NCBI GenBank assembly: GCA_949948825.1
Contig: CATLIJ010000141.1
Span: 1 to 6,726, forward strand
Origin: an uncultured Clostridiaceae bacterium
GTDB lineage: Bacteria > Bacillota > Clostridia > Lachnospirales > Lachnospiraceae
Direction: 5' to 3'
Length of the DNA stretch: 6,726 bases
The translations under genes and the position numbers were made by a program. The notes under the pieces were generated by a model. It searched no databases, was not told where the DNA came from, and worked only from the letters and a program-made list of their open reading frames with translations. This document shows, in pieces, positions 1-5,616 of the stretch. Every line of letters begins with the position of its first letter. Position 1 is the first letter of the stretch.

Positions 1-668
1 GTTCCTGTCTCAATTACAGGAACTGTGCTGTTCTCTACCACAGTTCGAATCAAACCAGCTCCGCCTCTTGGAATCAAAACATCCACATAAACATTCATCC
101 GCATCAGCTGTTTTGTTGTCTCCCGATCCACACTGGTAATCAGCTGAACCGATTTCTCTAAAATTCCAGCTTGTTTAAGTCCCTTCTGCAGGCAGGATAC
201 AATCACCTGATTGGAATGAATCGCATCTTTTCCGCCTTTTAATATTACAGCATTCCCTGTTTTAAAGCAAAGCCCAAAAGCATCTGCTGTCACATTAGGG
301 CGGGCCTCATAAATCATTCCAATCACACCAAGAGGAACCCGTTTTCTGCCAATGATCAAGCCATTGGGCCTTTGTTTCATAGACAAGACTTCACCAACAG
401 GGTCCTCCAGAGCAGCTACCTGCAAAAGTCCGTCTGCCATTCCCTGTATCCGCTCTTTTGTCAGCTTTAGCCGGTCCAGCATTCCCTGACTCATTCCATT
501 GCTTCTGGCACAGGCCATATCCTTTTCATTTGCCTCCAAAATAGCATCCGCTTCATCCAACAAAGCCTGAGCAGCCGCAAAAAGCCCTTCATTTTTTTTG
601 GCAACTCCCAGTTTATTCAAATAACCAGCCGCCATTTTTGCCTGTTTTCCCATTTCAATCAAATCCAT
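1..668 (-). CDS. proA: Gamma-glutamyl phosphate reductase (glutamate-5-semialdehyde dehydrogenase), N-terminal part, cut by window edge
   Basis: The second enzyme of proline synthesis: it reduces L-glutamyl 5-phosphate with NADPH to glutamate 5-semialdehyde in the cytoplasm. I translated this partial frame by hand. It gives 222 residues and runs off the left edge without a stop, which is roughly half of the usual length of about 415. It starts MDLIEMGKQAKMAAGYLNKL. Family hallmarks are RKRVPLGVIGMIYEARPNVT at about 108-127, GNAVILKGGKDAIHSN at about 138-153, VLIPRGGAGLI at about 197-207 and VPVIETG at the edge. The catalytic cysteine region lies beyond the window. The start is well supported by GGAGG five bases upstream. 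The gene follows the cyclo-ligase gene after a 118-base gap, long for this cluster, so it may have its own control. An A8 run at residues 24-26 (592-599 on the plus strand) is a possible slippage site. Identification is secure; completeness of the C-terminal half cannot be seen. Confidence 0.96.
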   Translation of the reverse strand, partial: MDLIEMGKQAKMAAGYLNKLGVAKKNEGLFAAAQALLDEADAILEANEKDMACARSNGMSQGMLDRLKLTKERIQGMADGLLQVAALEDPVGEVLSMKQRPNGLIIGRKRVPLGVIGMIYEARPNVTADAFGLCFKTGNAVILKGGKDAIHSNQVIVSCLQKGLKQAGILEKSVQLITSVDRETTKQLMRMNVYVDVLIPRGGAGLIRTVVENSTVPVIETG

Positions 669-673
669 ATTTT

Positions 674-678
674 CCTCC
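674..678 (-). promoter_or_regulatory. Ribosome binding site of proA
   Basis: GGAGG on the minus strand, five bases before the proA ATG. It is the strongest Shine-Dalgarno of the cluster and fixes the proA start. Confidence 0.85.
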
Positions 679-699
679 ATTCTTTGTTCCATTCATAAT

Positions 700-716
700 T
701 TTTTGTTACAGTTCAC
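700..716 (-). repeat. 17-base leader element, copy upstream of proA
   Basis: On the minus strand this reads GTGAACTGTAACAAAAA. It matches 16 of 17 bases of the element upstream of proB at 2532-2548. It lies 31 bases before the proA start. A regulator site or RNA leader element shared by the two proline genes is possible but unproven. GTTAC about 18 bases further upstream (728-732) could pair with the GTAAC in this element, but that stem is only five pairs. Confidence 0.6.
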
Positions 717-758
717 GGGCAATGTCAGTAACCAATTTTTTCCTATATTGTTTCCATC

Positions 759-784
759 AAAAAGGATTGAATCTAAACCTCTTT
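759..784 (-). terminator. Possible weak hairpin terminator or attenuator after the cyclo-ligase gene
   Basis: Two bases past the cyclo-ligase stop codon, the minus strand can fold AAAGAGGTTT against AATCCTTTTT around a six-base loop, with one mismatch and one G-U pair. Only two pairs are G-C, and the uridines form part of the stem rather than a separate tail, so termination would be weak. On the plus strand the same hairpin ends in a T7 run. It could partly separate proA from the upstream genes. Low confidence. Confidence 0.25.
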
Positions 785-786
785 TT

Positions 787-1386
787 TTACGTATCACATA
801 CAATCCATTCCTGCGAGGTAACAATCCAGCAAAGCTTCTGATCATGCTTTTCAATATTTATATTTTCCCATATTTGAAACGGATACCCAAGTCCAATGGA
901 AAGATGCTCAGACTCTTGTTTCAGAAAGCAATCATAATATCCGCCTCCATATCCCACCCGCTCTCCCTGTCTGGAAAACGCCAGTCCGGGAACCAGAATG
1001 GGACAGTCTGCATCTGCTTTTCCAGCTGGTCTGCAGCCTTTTCCTGGCTCCATAATGCCAAAGCTGCCGCAAATCAGCTGTTCTGGTTTATCCACAATAT
1101 AAAATGCAAGGGATTTTCCCTGGACTCGCGGCAAGGCAACAGGGATTTGTTTTTTCCACAATGCTTTCATCAGCCCCCAGGTATCCACTTCACCTTTCAA
1201 AGAAGCATATGCATATACCAATTTTGCATTCAAAATTTCCGGCAAATCCAGCAGAGTTTTTAAAATCTGCTCATCCATTTTATTTTTTTCTTCGCTGCTT
1301 AAGTTTTTCCGCAGCCATTTGACCTTTTCCCGAATTTCCTGCTTGTTGACAATCTGTTGTTTATTTTCTGTGTCAGGACTGTACAT
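787..1386 (-). CDS. 5-formyltetrahydrofolate cyclo-ligase (5,10-methenyltetrahydrofolate synthetase)
   Basis: ATP-dependent cytoplasmic enzyme that converts 5-formyltetrahydrofolate to 5,10-methenyltetrahydrofolate, returning the storage folate to the one-carbon pool. From the chosen start it has 199 residues, normal for the family. N-terminal helices (NKQEIREKVKWLRKNLSSEE, about 15-34) are followed by LVYAYASLKGEVDT (about 56-69) and PRV (86-88). Next is the family signature VPGLAFSRQGERVGYGGGYYD (about 133-153), whose glycine-rich GYGGGYYD binds ATP. The end KHDQKLCWIVTSQEWI matches the usual C-terminal pattern. The frame is open further upstream, but the Met at 1386 has GGAG six bases before it, so I chose it. 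This start overlaps the end of the DUF896 gene by 14 bases, suggesting translational coupling. The hallmark motifs make the call secure. It has no obvious link to proline synthesis. Confidence 0.93.
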   Translation of the reverse strand: MYSPDTENKQQIVNKQEIREKVKWLRKNLSSEEKNKMDEQILKTLLDLPEILNAKLVYAYASLKGEVDTWGLMKALWKKQIPVALPRVQGKSLAFYIVDKPEQLICGSFGIMEPGKGCRPAGKADADCPILVPGLAFSRQGERVGYGGGYYDCFLKQESEHLSIGLGYPFQIWENINIEKHDQKLCWIVTSQEWIVCDT

Positions 1387-1600
1387 CAGAAACTCCGCCA
1401 TACTTTTTGCCCAAGTCTGTAATACTACCATCTGCTTCCTGTACGGATATACTGTTTAAATTTGCTCGCATGTTTTTACGAATTGCTGCAATATAAGCTT
1501 TCCGCAAAGCATCCTGCTCAGCCTTTTCTTCTTCTGTCAGTCCAACAGACTGAGACTTGTGATACAATTCATTAATCCGGTCAATGCTGGCCATATCCAT
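1373..1600 (-). CDS. DUF896 (UPF0291, YnzC-like) small cytoplasmic protein
   Basis: A 75-residue charged helical protein with no signal peptide or membrane segment. The body MASIDRINELYHKSQSVGL, then TEEEKAEQDALRKAYIAAIR, then a basic KKNMRANLNSI-like stretch ending in DGSITDLGKKYG, fits the DUF896 family. Bacillus subtilis YnzC (about 77 residues) is the best known member, encoded there in the SOS-regulated yneA operon. The biochemical function is unknown; the fold is a helical hairpin. The frame is open 12 codons further upstream, but AAGGAG nine bases before the ATG at 1600 supports the shorter start. The gene sits 62 bases after proB and overlaps the cyclo-ligase gene by 14 bases, so the three are probably co-transcribed. 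No LexA box of the GAAC-N4-GTTC type was seen, so SOS control like that of ynzC is not indicated. Confidence 0.9.
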   Translation of the reverse strand: MDMASIDRINELYHKSQSVGLTEEEKAEQDALRKAYIAAIRKNMRANLNSISVQEADGSITDLGKKYGGVSDVQS

Positions 1601-1609
1601 AACATGATT

Positions 1610-1615
1610 CTCCTT
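1610..1615 (-). promoter_or_regulatory. Ribosome binding site of the DUF896 gene
   Basis: AAGGAG nine bases before the ATG at 1600. It decides the start over an upstream in-frame ATG at 1636, which has no comparable site. Confidence 0.75.
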
Positions 1616-1662
1616 CTTGCAAATATTTTCTGTCATTGATTTTTTATCATTTTCAATGCTCC

Positions 1663-2508
1663 CTAATATTCGTGATTCACATAGCTCATTAAATCAAAGT
1701 CCAGATTAGAATGAGCCATAAATAAGGTTCCTTTTTCATTTCCCTCCATAATCTCGTGAATCACTTCTACATTTTCCCCATTGGCAATCACCATGTCCGA
1801 ACCGCTGTCCGTGGCAATACGTGCTGCGGCAAGCTTTGCTGACATGCCTCCTGTCCCCACATCGCTTCCTGACGTATCTTTTCCCATAGCCAGCAAATCT
1901 GGTGTAATCTCCTCCACCAGACCAATAAAACGTGCTTTGGGATTTTTCCTTGGATCATCCGAATACAATCCATCAATATCAGATAAAAGAATCAAAAGAT
2001 CTGCTCCAATCAAAGCAGCCACAATGGCAGAAAGCCGATCATTATCCCCAAACTGAATTTCATGGGTGGAAACCGTGTCATTTTCATTTACAACAGGCAC
2101 TGCTCCCAAATTCATCAACTCATCAAAGGTATTCTGAGCATTATACCGGGAAACATCATTGGTCATGGTATCTTTTGTCAAAAGCACCTGGGCAGCCACA
2201 TGATTGTACTCAGAAAAAAGCTTCTGATAAACCATCATCAGCCGCGCCTGCCCCACTGCTGCATAAGCCTGCTTCTCCGAAATACTTACTGGTCTTTTCT
2301 GTCCCCCAAGAGCCTGCCGCCCTGCAGCAATCGCCCCGGATGACACTAAAACCACATCCCTCCCTTCTCCTTTTAAATCACAAAGAATACGAACAAGTTT
2401 CTCAATCTTCAAAAGATTCAGCTCTCCTGTCTCTGGATGTGTCAAAGAAGAAGAACCAACCTTCACCACAATCCGTTTCTTTTCCCTTAAATTCTTTCTC
2501 TCATCCAT
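1663..2508 (-). CDS. proB: Glutamate 5-kinase, short form without PUA domain
   Basis: First and committed enzyme of proline synthesis: it phosphorylates L-glutamate with ATP to glutamyl 5-phosphate, and is usually feedback-inhibited by proline. From the chosen start it has 281 residues and is a single amino-acid-kinase domain. Visible motifs are KVGSSSLT (about 16-23, phosphate-binding loop), VSSGAIAAGR (55-64), NEND (141-144, glutamate/proline site), FGDNDRLSA (153-161), SDIDGLYSDDPR (176-187) and GTGGMSAKLAAARIA (218-232). The C-terminal PUA domain of the 367-residue Escherichia coli enzyme is missing. The short form is known in other bacteria, so I do not read this as a truncation. Two starts are possible. 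ATG at 2526 lacks a Shine-Dalgarno. ATG at 2508 has GAGGG 11 bases upstream and aligns with the proA leader, so I chose 2508. The gene is first in the proB-DUF896-cyclo-ligase-proA cluster. Confidence 0.95.
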   Translation of the reverse strand: MDERKNLREKKRIVVKVGSSSLTHPETGELNLLKIEKLVRILCDLKGEGRDVVLVSSGAIAAGRQALGGQKRPVSISEKQAYAAVGQARLMMVYQKLFSEYNHVAAQVLLTKDTMTNDVSRYNAQNTFDELMNLGAVPVVNENDTVSTHEIQFGDNDRLSAIVAALIGADLLILLSDIDGLYSDDPRKNPKARFIGLVEEITPDLLAMGKDTSGSDVGTGGMSAKLAAARIATDSGSDMVIANGENVEVIHEIMEGNEKGTLFMAHSNLDFDLMSYVNHEY

Positions 2509-2519
2509 ATCTGTACTTA

Positions 2520-2524
2520 CCCTC
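2520..2524 (-). promoter_or_regulatory. Weak ribosome binding site for the proB start at 2508
   Basis: GAGGG lies 11 bases before the ATG at 2508, a rather long spacing. It overlaps the alternative upstream ATG (2524-2526). Its position corresponds to the GGAGG of proA when the two leaders are aligned by eye. Confidence 0.45.
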
Positions 2525-2531
2525 ATCTTTG

Positions 2532-2548
2532 TTTTTGTTACAGTTTAC
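2532..2548 (-). repeat. 17-base leader element, copy upstream of proB
   Basis: On the minus strand this reads GTAAACTGTAACAAAAA. It differs by one base from the copy upstream of proA (700-716). With the two bases before it, it also forms a tandem heptamer, CTGTAAA then CTGTAAC. It falls just downstream of the predicted transcription start, where a repressor or RNA-level signal could act. Function inferred only from the repetition and position. Confidence 0.6.
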
Positions 2549-2565
2549 AGCTTTTATTCAATACG

Positions 2566-2594
2566 ATTATACAGCAGAGCTATTCATTAAGCAA
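2566..2594 (-). promoter_or_regulatory. Sigma-A type promoter of the proB cluster
   Basis: On the minus strand there is TTGCTT (2589-2594) as the -35 box, exactly 17 bases, then a perfect TATAAT (2566-2571) as the -10 box. Transcription would begin near 2559, giving a leader of about 50 bases to the start at 2508. It lies in the 112-base gap after the flavoprotein gene and is the best promoter in the window. It implies that the proline cluster is transcribed independently of the flavoproteins. Confidence 0.75.
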
Positions 2595-2638
2595 GAAGAT
2601 ATCCGATTACTTACTAAACAAGAAAACAACTCTAAACC

Positions 2639-4312
2639 TTAAAACGAACAAAACTCCTCAGCAATCTTCTCTGCCACCAAAACCCCATCCATGGCAGCTG
2701 AGGTAATCCCTCCTGCATATCCAGCGCCTTCGCCGCAGGGATACAGACCAGCCACAACACTCTTTGCATTTTCATCTCTCCAAATCCGCACCGGAGAGGA
2801 GGTCCGGCTTTCCACCCCTGCCAGAAGGGCATCTGTCCGGTCAAAGCCTGCAATGGATTTTCCAAAGTGCTCCATACCCTCCAAAAATGTCTGATAAAGT
2901 TCTGTGGGAAACAGAGAATGAAGCTCTCCAAAGCTCCAGCTGCCTTTCATCTGCGGCTCTATCGTTCCCAGCTCCTTTGATTTTTGTCTGGCTTTAAAAT
3001 CACCATAAAGCTGTACTGGAATCTTTCCGTTTCCTGCCTGAAAAGCCAGCTCTTCTAACTGGCGCTGAAAAGCAATCCCGCCAAGAGGGGTCTGATCCGG
3101 GAAATCTTCTGGCGTCACAGTCACAATCAGAGCGCTGTTTCCGTTTTTCCCTCCACGGCTATGATAACTCATTCCATTGACAGCCAATCGGTTTGGCTCA
3201 GAGGAAGCATTTACCACATATCCTCCAGGACACATGCAAAAAGAATATATGCCGCGGCCACTGGCTACTTTCCAGGTCAGCTTGTAGTCAGCTGCTCCTA
3301 AGGTCCCAAATGGCCGCCTGCCGTATTGGGAAAGGTTGAGCATGTCCTGAGGATGCTGAATCCGGAGTCCCACAGCAAAAGCCTTTGGGGCCATGGGAAT
3401 ATTTTGTTGATTCAGCATGGAGAAGGTGTCCCGCGCACTGTGTCCGATTGCTAAAACCACCACATCAGACAAAATCTGCTCTCCCTGACTGGTTATAACT
3501 CCCCTGATCTGCCTGCACTCTTTATCCACAATCAAATCCGTCACCTGACATCCGAAACGAACCTGACCACCCAACCGGATAATCTCCTCCCGCATTCCTT
3601 TTACAATCCGGCTTAACACATCCGTTCCAATATGAGGCTTATTTTGATAAAGAATCTTTTCATCCGCGCCAAATTCATGAAAGGTTTCCAGTACCAGCTG
3701 ATTTCGTCCATGTGAGTCTTTTACCAGAGTATTCAGTTTGCCGTCCGAAAAGGTTCCAGCCCCTCCCTCGCCAAACTGCACATTGGAATCTGGATTTAAA
3801 ATGCCTTTTTCCCAAAAAAGCTCTACTGCCTTTTGTCTTTGTTCCACATCCATCCCCCGCTCTAAAAGCAAGGGGTGGTACCCGTGACGGGCCAGCATGA
3901 GACCGCAGAACAATCCTGCCGGCCCTGTCCCAATAATTACCGGAGGAGAAGACAGTTCCTTTTTTCCGGTTTTCACAAACTGATAAGACCCTTGTTTGCC
4001 AATTTGGATTTGTGGATTTTTGATTCGGTTTACAAGCTTTTGTTCTGATAAATGTTTTTTCTCTCTTTTTCCATTTTTTTCCTTTTCCGTCTTTTCTCTG
4101 GCAGAGAGATTTTCTGACTGCCCGGATTTCAGCTCCGCTTCAACCGTATAGACGTAAAACAGCTGCGGTTTTTTCCGGGCATCCAAAGATTGACGCCGCA
4201 CTGTGACAGATGCCAGATCCGTCTCCTGCAACCGCAGCATTTGGGCAGCTTTCTTTTTCACTTCTTCCGGCTTGTGTCCAACCGGAAGCTTTAATTGATT
4301 AATCTGTATCAT
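2639..4312 (-). CDS. FAD-dependent dehydrogenase of the COG2509 type
   Basis: Predicted cytoplasmic flavoprotein of 557 residues whose substrate is unknown. An N-terminal alpha/beta domain (about 1-60, beginning MIQINQLKLPVGHKPEEVKK) is followed by a Lys/Glu-rich linker (about 64-92) and then the FAD-binding Rossmann domain. Its dinucleotide motif VIIGTGPAGL is at about 125-134, with LLLERG ending the second strand near 153. The family stretch FGEGGAGTFSDGKLNT is at about 181-195, and a C-terminal FAD-contacting YPCGEGAGYAGGITSAAMDG at about 524-543. No membrane segment is seen. The open frame extends 36 codons further into the preceding gene, but homologues I remember start near MIxINQLKLP, and GGAGG precedes this ATG. 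It follows the HI0933-like gene by 25 bases, so the two are probably co-transcribed. The charged linker is long for the family as I recall it. Family assignment is firm, function is not. Confidence 0.88.
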   Translation of the reverse strand: MIQINQLKLPVGHKPEEVKKKAAQMLRLQETDLASVTVRRQSLDARKKPQLFYVYTVEAELKSGQSENLSAREKTEKEKNGKREKKHLSEQKLVNRIKNPQIQIGKQGSYQFVKTGKKELSSPPVIIGTGPAGLFCGLMLARHGYHPLLLERGMDVEQRQKAVELFWEKGILNPDSNVQFGEGGAGTFSDGKLNTLVKDSHGRNQLVLETFHEFGADEKILYQNKPHIGTDVLSRIVKGMREEIIRLGGQVRFGCQVTDLIVDKECRQIRGVITSQGEQILSDVVVLAIGHSARDTFSMLNQQNIPMAPKAFAVGLRIQHPQDMLNLSQYGRRPFGTLGAADYKLTWKVASGRGIYSFCMCPGGYVVNASSEPNRLAVNGMSYHSRGGKNGNSALIVTVTPEDFPDQTPLGGIAFQRQLEELAFQAGNGKIPVQLYGDFKARQKSKELGTIEPQMKGSWSFGELHSLFPTELYQTFLEGMEHFGKSIAGFDRTDALLAGVESRTSSPVRIWRDENAKSVVAGLYPCGEGAGYAGGITSAAMDGVLVAEKIAEEFCSF

Positions 4313-4315
4313 ATT

Positions 4316-4320
4316 CCTCC
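4316..4320 (-). promoter_or_regulatory. Ribosome binding site of the COG2509-type gene, unusually close to the start
   Basis: GGAGG lies only three bases before the ATG at 4312, shorter than the usual five to nine. No better in-frame start is visible nearby, so initiation may be less efficient or coupled to translation of the upstream gene, whose stop is 25 bases away. Confidence 0.6.
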
Positions 4321-4337
4321 CTGTTTTGATAACTATT

Positions 4338-5573
4338 TTATCTCCCCGCACTTCTTCCCGCCAGACATCCTGTTGACCAGGCCCATTGAAGGTTATATCC
4401 GCCGCAGATTCCATCCACATCCAATAGCTCTCCCACCAGGTAAAGTCCAGGAATCAGACGGGATTCCAGATTTTCAGGCCGGATTTGCCTGGTATCCACC
4501 CCGCCGCAGCAAATCTGAGCCTGTTCATAAGAATTGGTTGCTGTCACCTTTACCTCAAAGGCTTTTATCTGTTTCACAAGTTGTTCAAAAAAGGCCACAG
4601 GCTGTTTTGCCGCCATTTGTTCCAAATCAGCATCTGTCTGCTTTAATACCACGCTTGCCAGCTTTTTGGGAAGGATTCCGGTAAGAAAATCCCCCCATTT
4701 CACGTGACCGAACTGCTTTCTGCGCAGCAACAGAAAATCTCTTGCTTCTTCCCTATCCATAGAAGGAAGAAAATCCAGAACAGCTTTCACTTCTTTTTTC
4801 TTTTCCAATGCAACGGAAGCAAAACGGCTCACCTGAAAGACCGGGATTCCAGATATGCCATAGTCCGTCAGCTGTATTTCTCCCAAGTCTTCTGCCAGCT
4901 TTTTTCCATTTGAGTACAAAGCCACCTTTCCCTCGCACCGCACCCCAGCCAGCTGTTTAAAAAATCTGCCTTCACATCGCAGCTGTACCAGAGCTGGCAG
5001 CGGTGAGAGGATTCTATGGCCCAGGGACTCTGCCAGCTGATATCCGCTGCCGTCAGAGCCAGTAAAGGGCGCAGCCCTGGAACCAGCGGCCAATATGACC
5101 TGGTCTCCTCTTATCTTTCCGATATTCGTCTGAATCAGGAAATCATCTGTATTCTGAAAAAGAATCCCCTTGACAGAACATCCGGTAATCACCTGAATCT
5201 GTTGGCGCTCAAGCTCAAGCCGAAACAGATCCACCACAGCTGCCGCCTGCTCTGACTGGGGATACAAATAGCCGTTTTTATTTTTAATTACAATTCCAAA
5301 GCTTCGCAAAAATTTTTTTGCGTCCTCCACTCCAAACTGTTTTAACACCTTTCCGGGAAAATCCTTTTGGGTGCATCTGTAACAATCTGGACTGAACGAT
5401 TCATTGCCAAGGTTGCACCGGCCGTTTCCTGTGGAAAGCAGCTTCTTCCCTACCCGGTCCATATGTTCCAGGATTGTGACTGCCGCTCCCTGCCGCGCTG
5501 CCATGATCCCGGCTGCCATGCCAGATGCCCCGCCTCCAATGACAATTATTTTTCGCCTTTCTTGGTTATGCAT
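4338..5573 (-). CDS. HI0933/YhiN/BaiN-family FAD-dependent oxidoreductase
   Basis: Predicted soluble flavoprotein of 411 residues, the usual family length. The N-terminal Rossmann motif IIVIGGGASGMAAG (about 9-22) binds FAD, with the ribose-binding glutamate in TILEH (E36). GKKLLSTGNGRCN (about 42-54) is the family's second conserved block. The C-terminal GELLDVDGICGGYNLQWAWS (about 381-400) is the diagnostic signature of the family. Characterised relatives include BaiN of Clostridium scindens, linked to bile acid dehydroxylation, and proteins labelled aminoacetone oxidase family. Most members have no known substrate, and nothing here (no other bai genes) supports a bile acid role. The frame is open 18 codons further upstream into the ATPase gene's end. 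AGGAG six bases before the ATG at 5573 fixes the start. It begins 43 bases after the ATPase stop, with a clear rise in G+C from that gene, so the junction may be where an accessory module meets the ancestral neighbourhood. Confidence 0.92.
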   Translation of the reverse strand: MHNQERRKIIVIGGGASGMAAGIMAARQGAAVTILEHMDRVGKKLLSTGNGRCNLGNESFSPDCYRCTQKDFPGKVLKQFGVEDAKKFLRSFGIVIKNKNGYLYPQSEQAAAVVDLFRLELERQQIQVITGCSVKGILFQNTDDFLIQTNIGKIRGDQVILAAGSRAAPFTGSDGSGYQLAESLGHRILSPLPALVQLRCEGRFFKQLAGVRCEGKVALYSNGKKLAEDLGEIQLTDYGISGIPVFQVSRFASVALEKKKEVKAVLDFLPSMDREEARDFLLLRRKQFGHVKWGDFLTGILPKKLASVVLKQTDADLEQMAAKQPVAFFEQLVKQIKAFEVKVTATNSYEQAQICCGGVDTRQIRPENLESRLIPGLYLVGELLDVDGICGGYNLQWAWSTGCLAGRSAGR

Positions 5574-5579
5574 GTTCTT

Positions 5580-5584
5580 CTCCT
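5580..5584 (-). promoter_or_regulatory. Ribosome binding site of the HI0933-family gene
   Basis: AGGAG six bases before the ATG at 5573. It rules out the longer frame that would start at 5627 and overlap the ATPase stop. Confidence 0.8.
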
Positions 5585-5616
5585 GCATCTTGTGTGAATG
5601 ATTGGTGAAATTCAAT

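Noticed and set aside
669..786. A separate sigma-A promoter for proA
   Set aside because: Candidates such as TTCAAT with TATAGG at 18-base spacing match the consensus poorly, so I could not support one.
703..1263. Plus-strand open frame of 186 codons antisense to the cyclo-ligase gene
   Set aside because: The opposite strand encodes an intact cyclo-ligase. The plus-strand product has no recognisable motifs and looks like a complementary-strand shadow.
2527..2638. T-box or other riboswitch upstream of proB
   Set aside because: The leader predicted from the promoter is only about 50 bases, and no AGGGTGGNACCGCG-type T-box sequence or terminator hairpin is present.
1932..2642. Plus-strand open frame of 236 codons antisense to proB
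   Set aside because: It lies almost wholly opposite a clear proB with all kinase motifs, has a low-complexity Ser/Pro/His/Gln-rich translation matching no family, and lacks a convincing ribosome site.
4338..5573. A bile acid 7-dehydroxylation role, from similarity to BaiN
   Set aside because: The family is broad, and no other bai gene is in the window. Similarity at family level does not carry the substrate.
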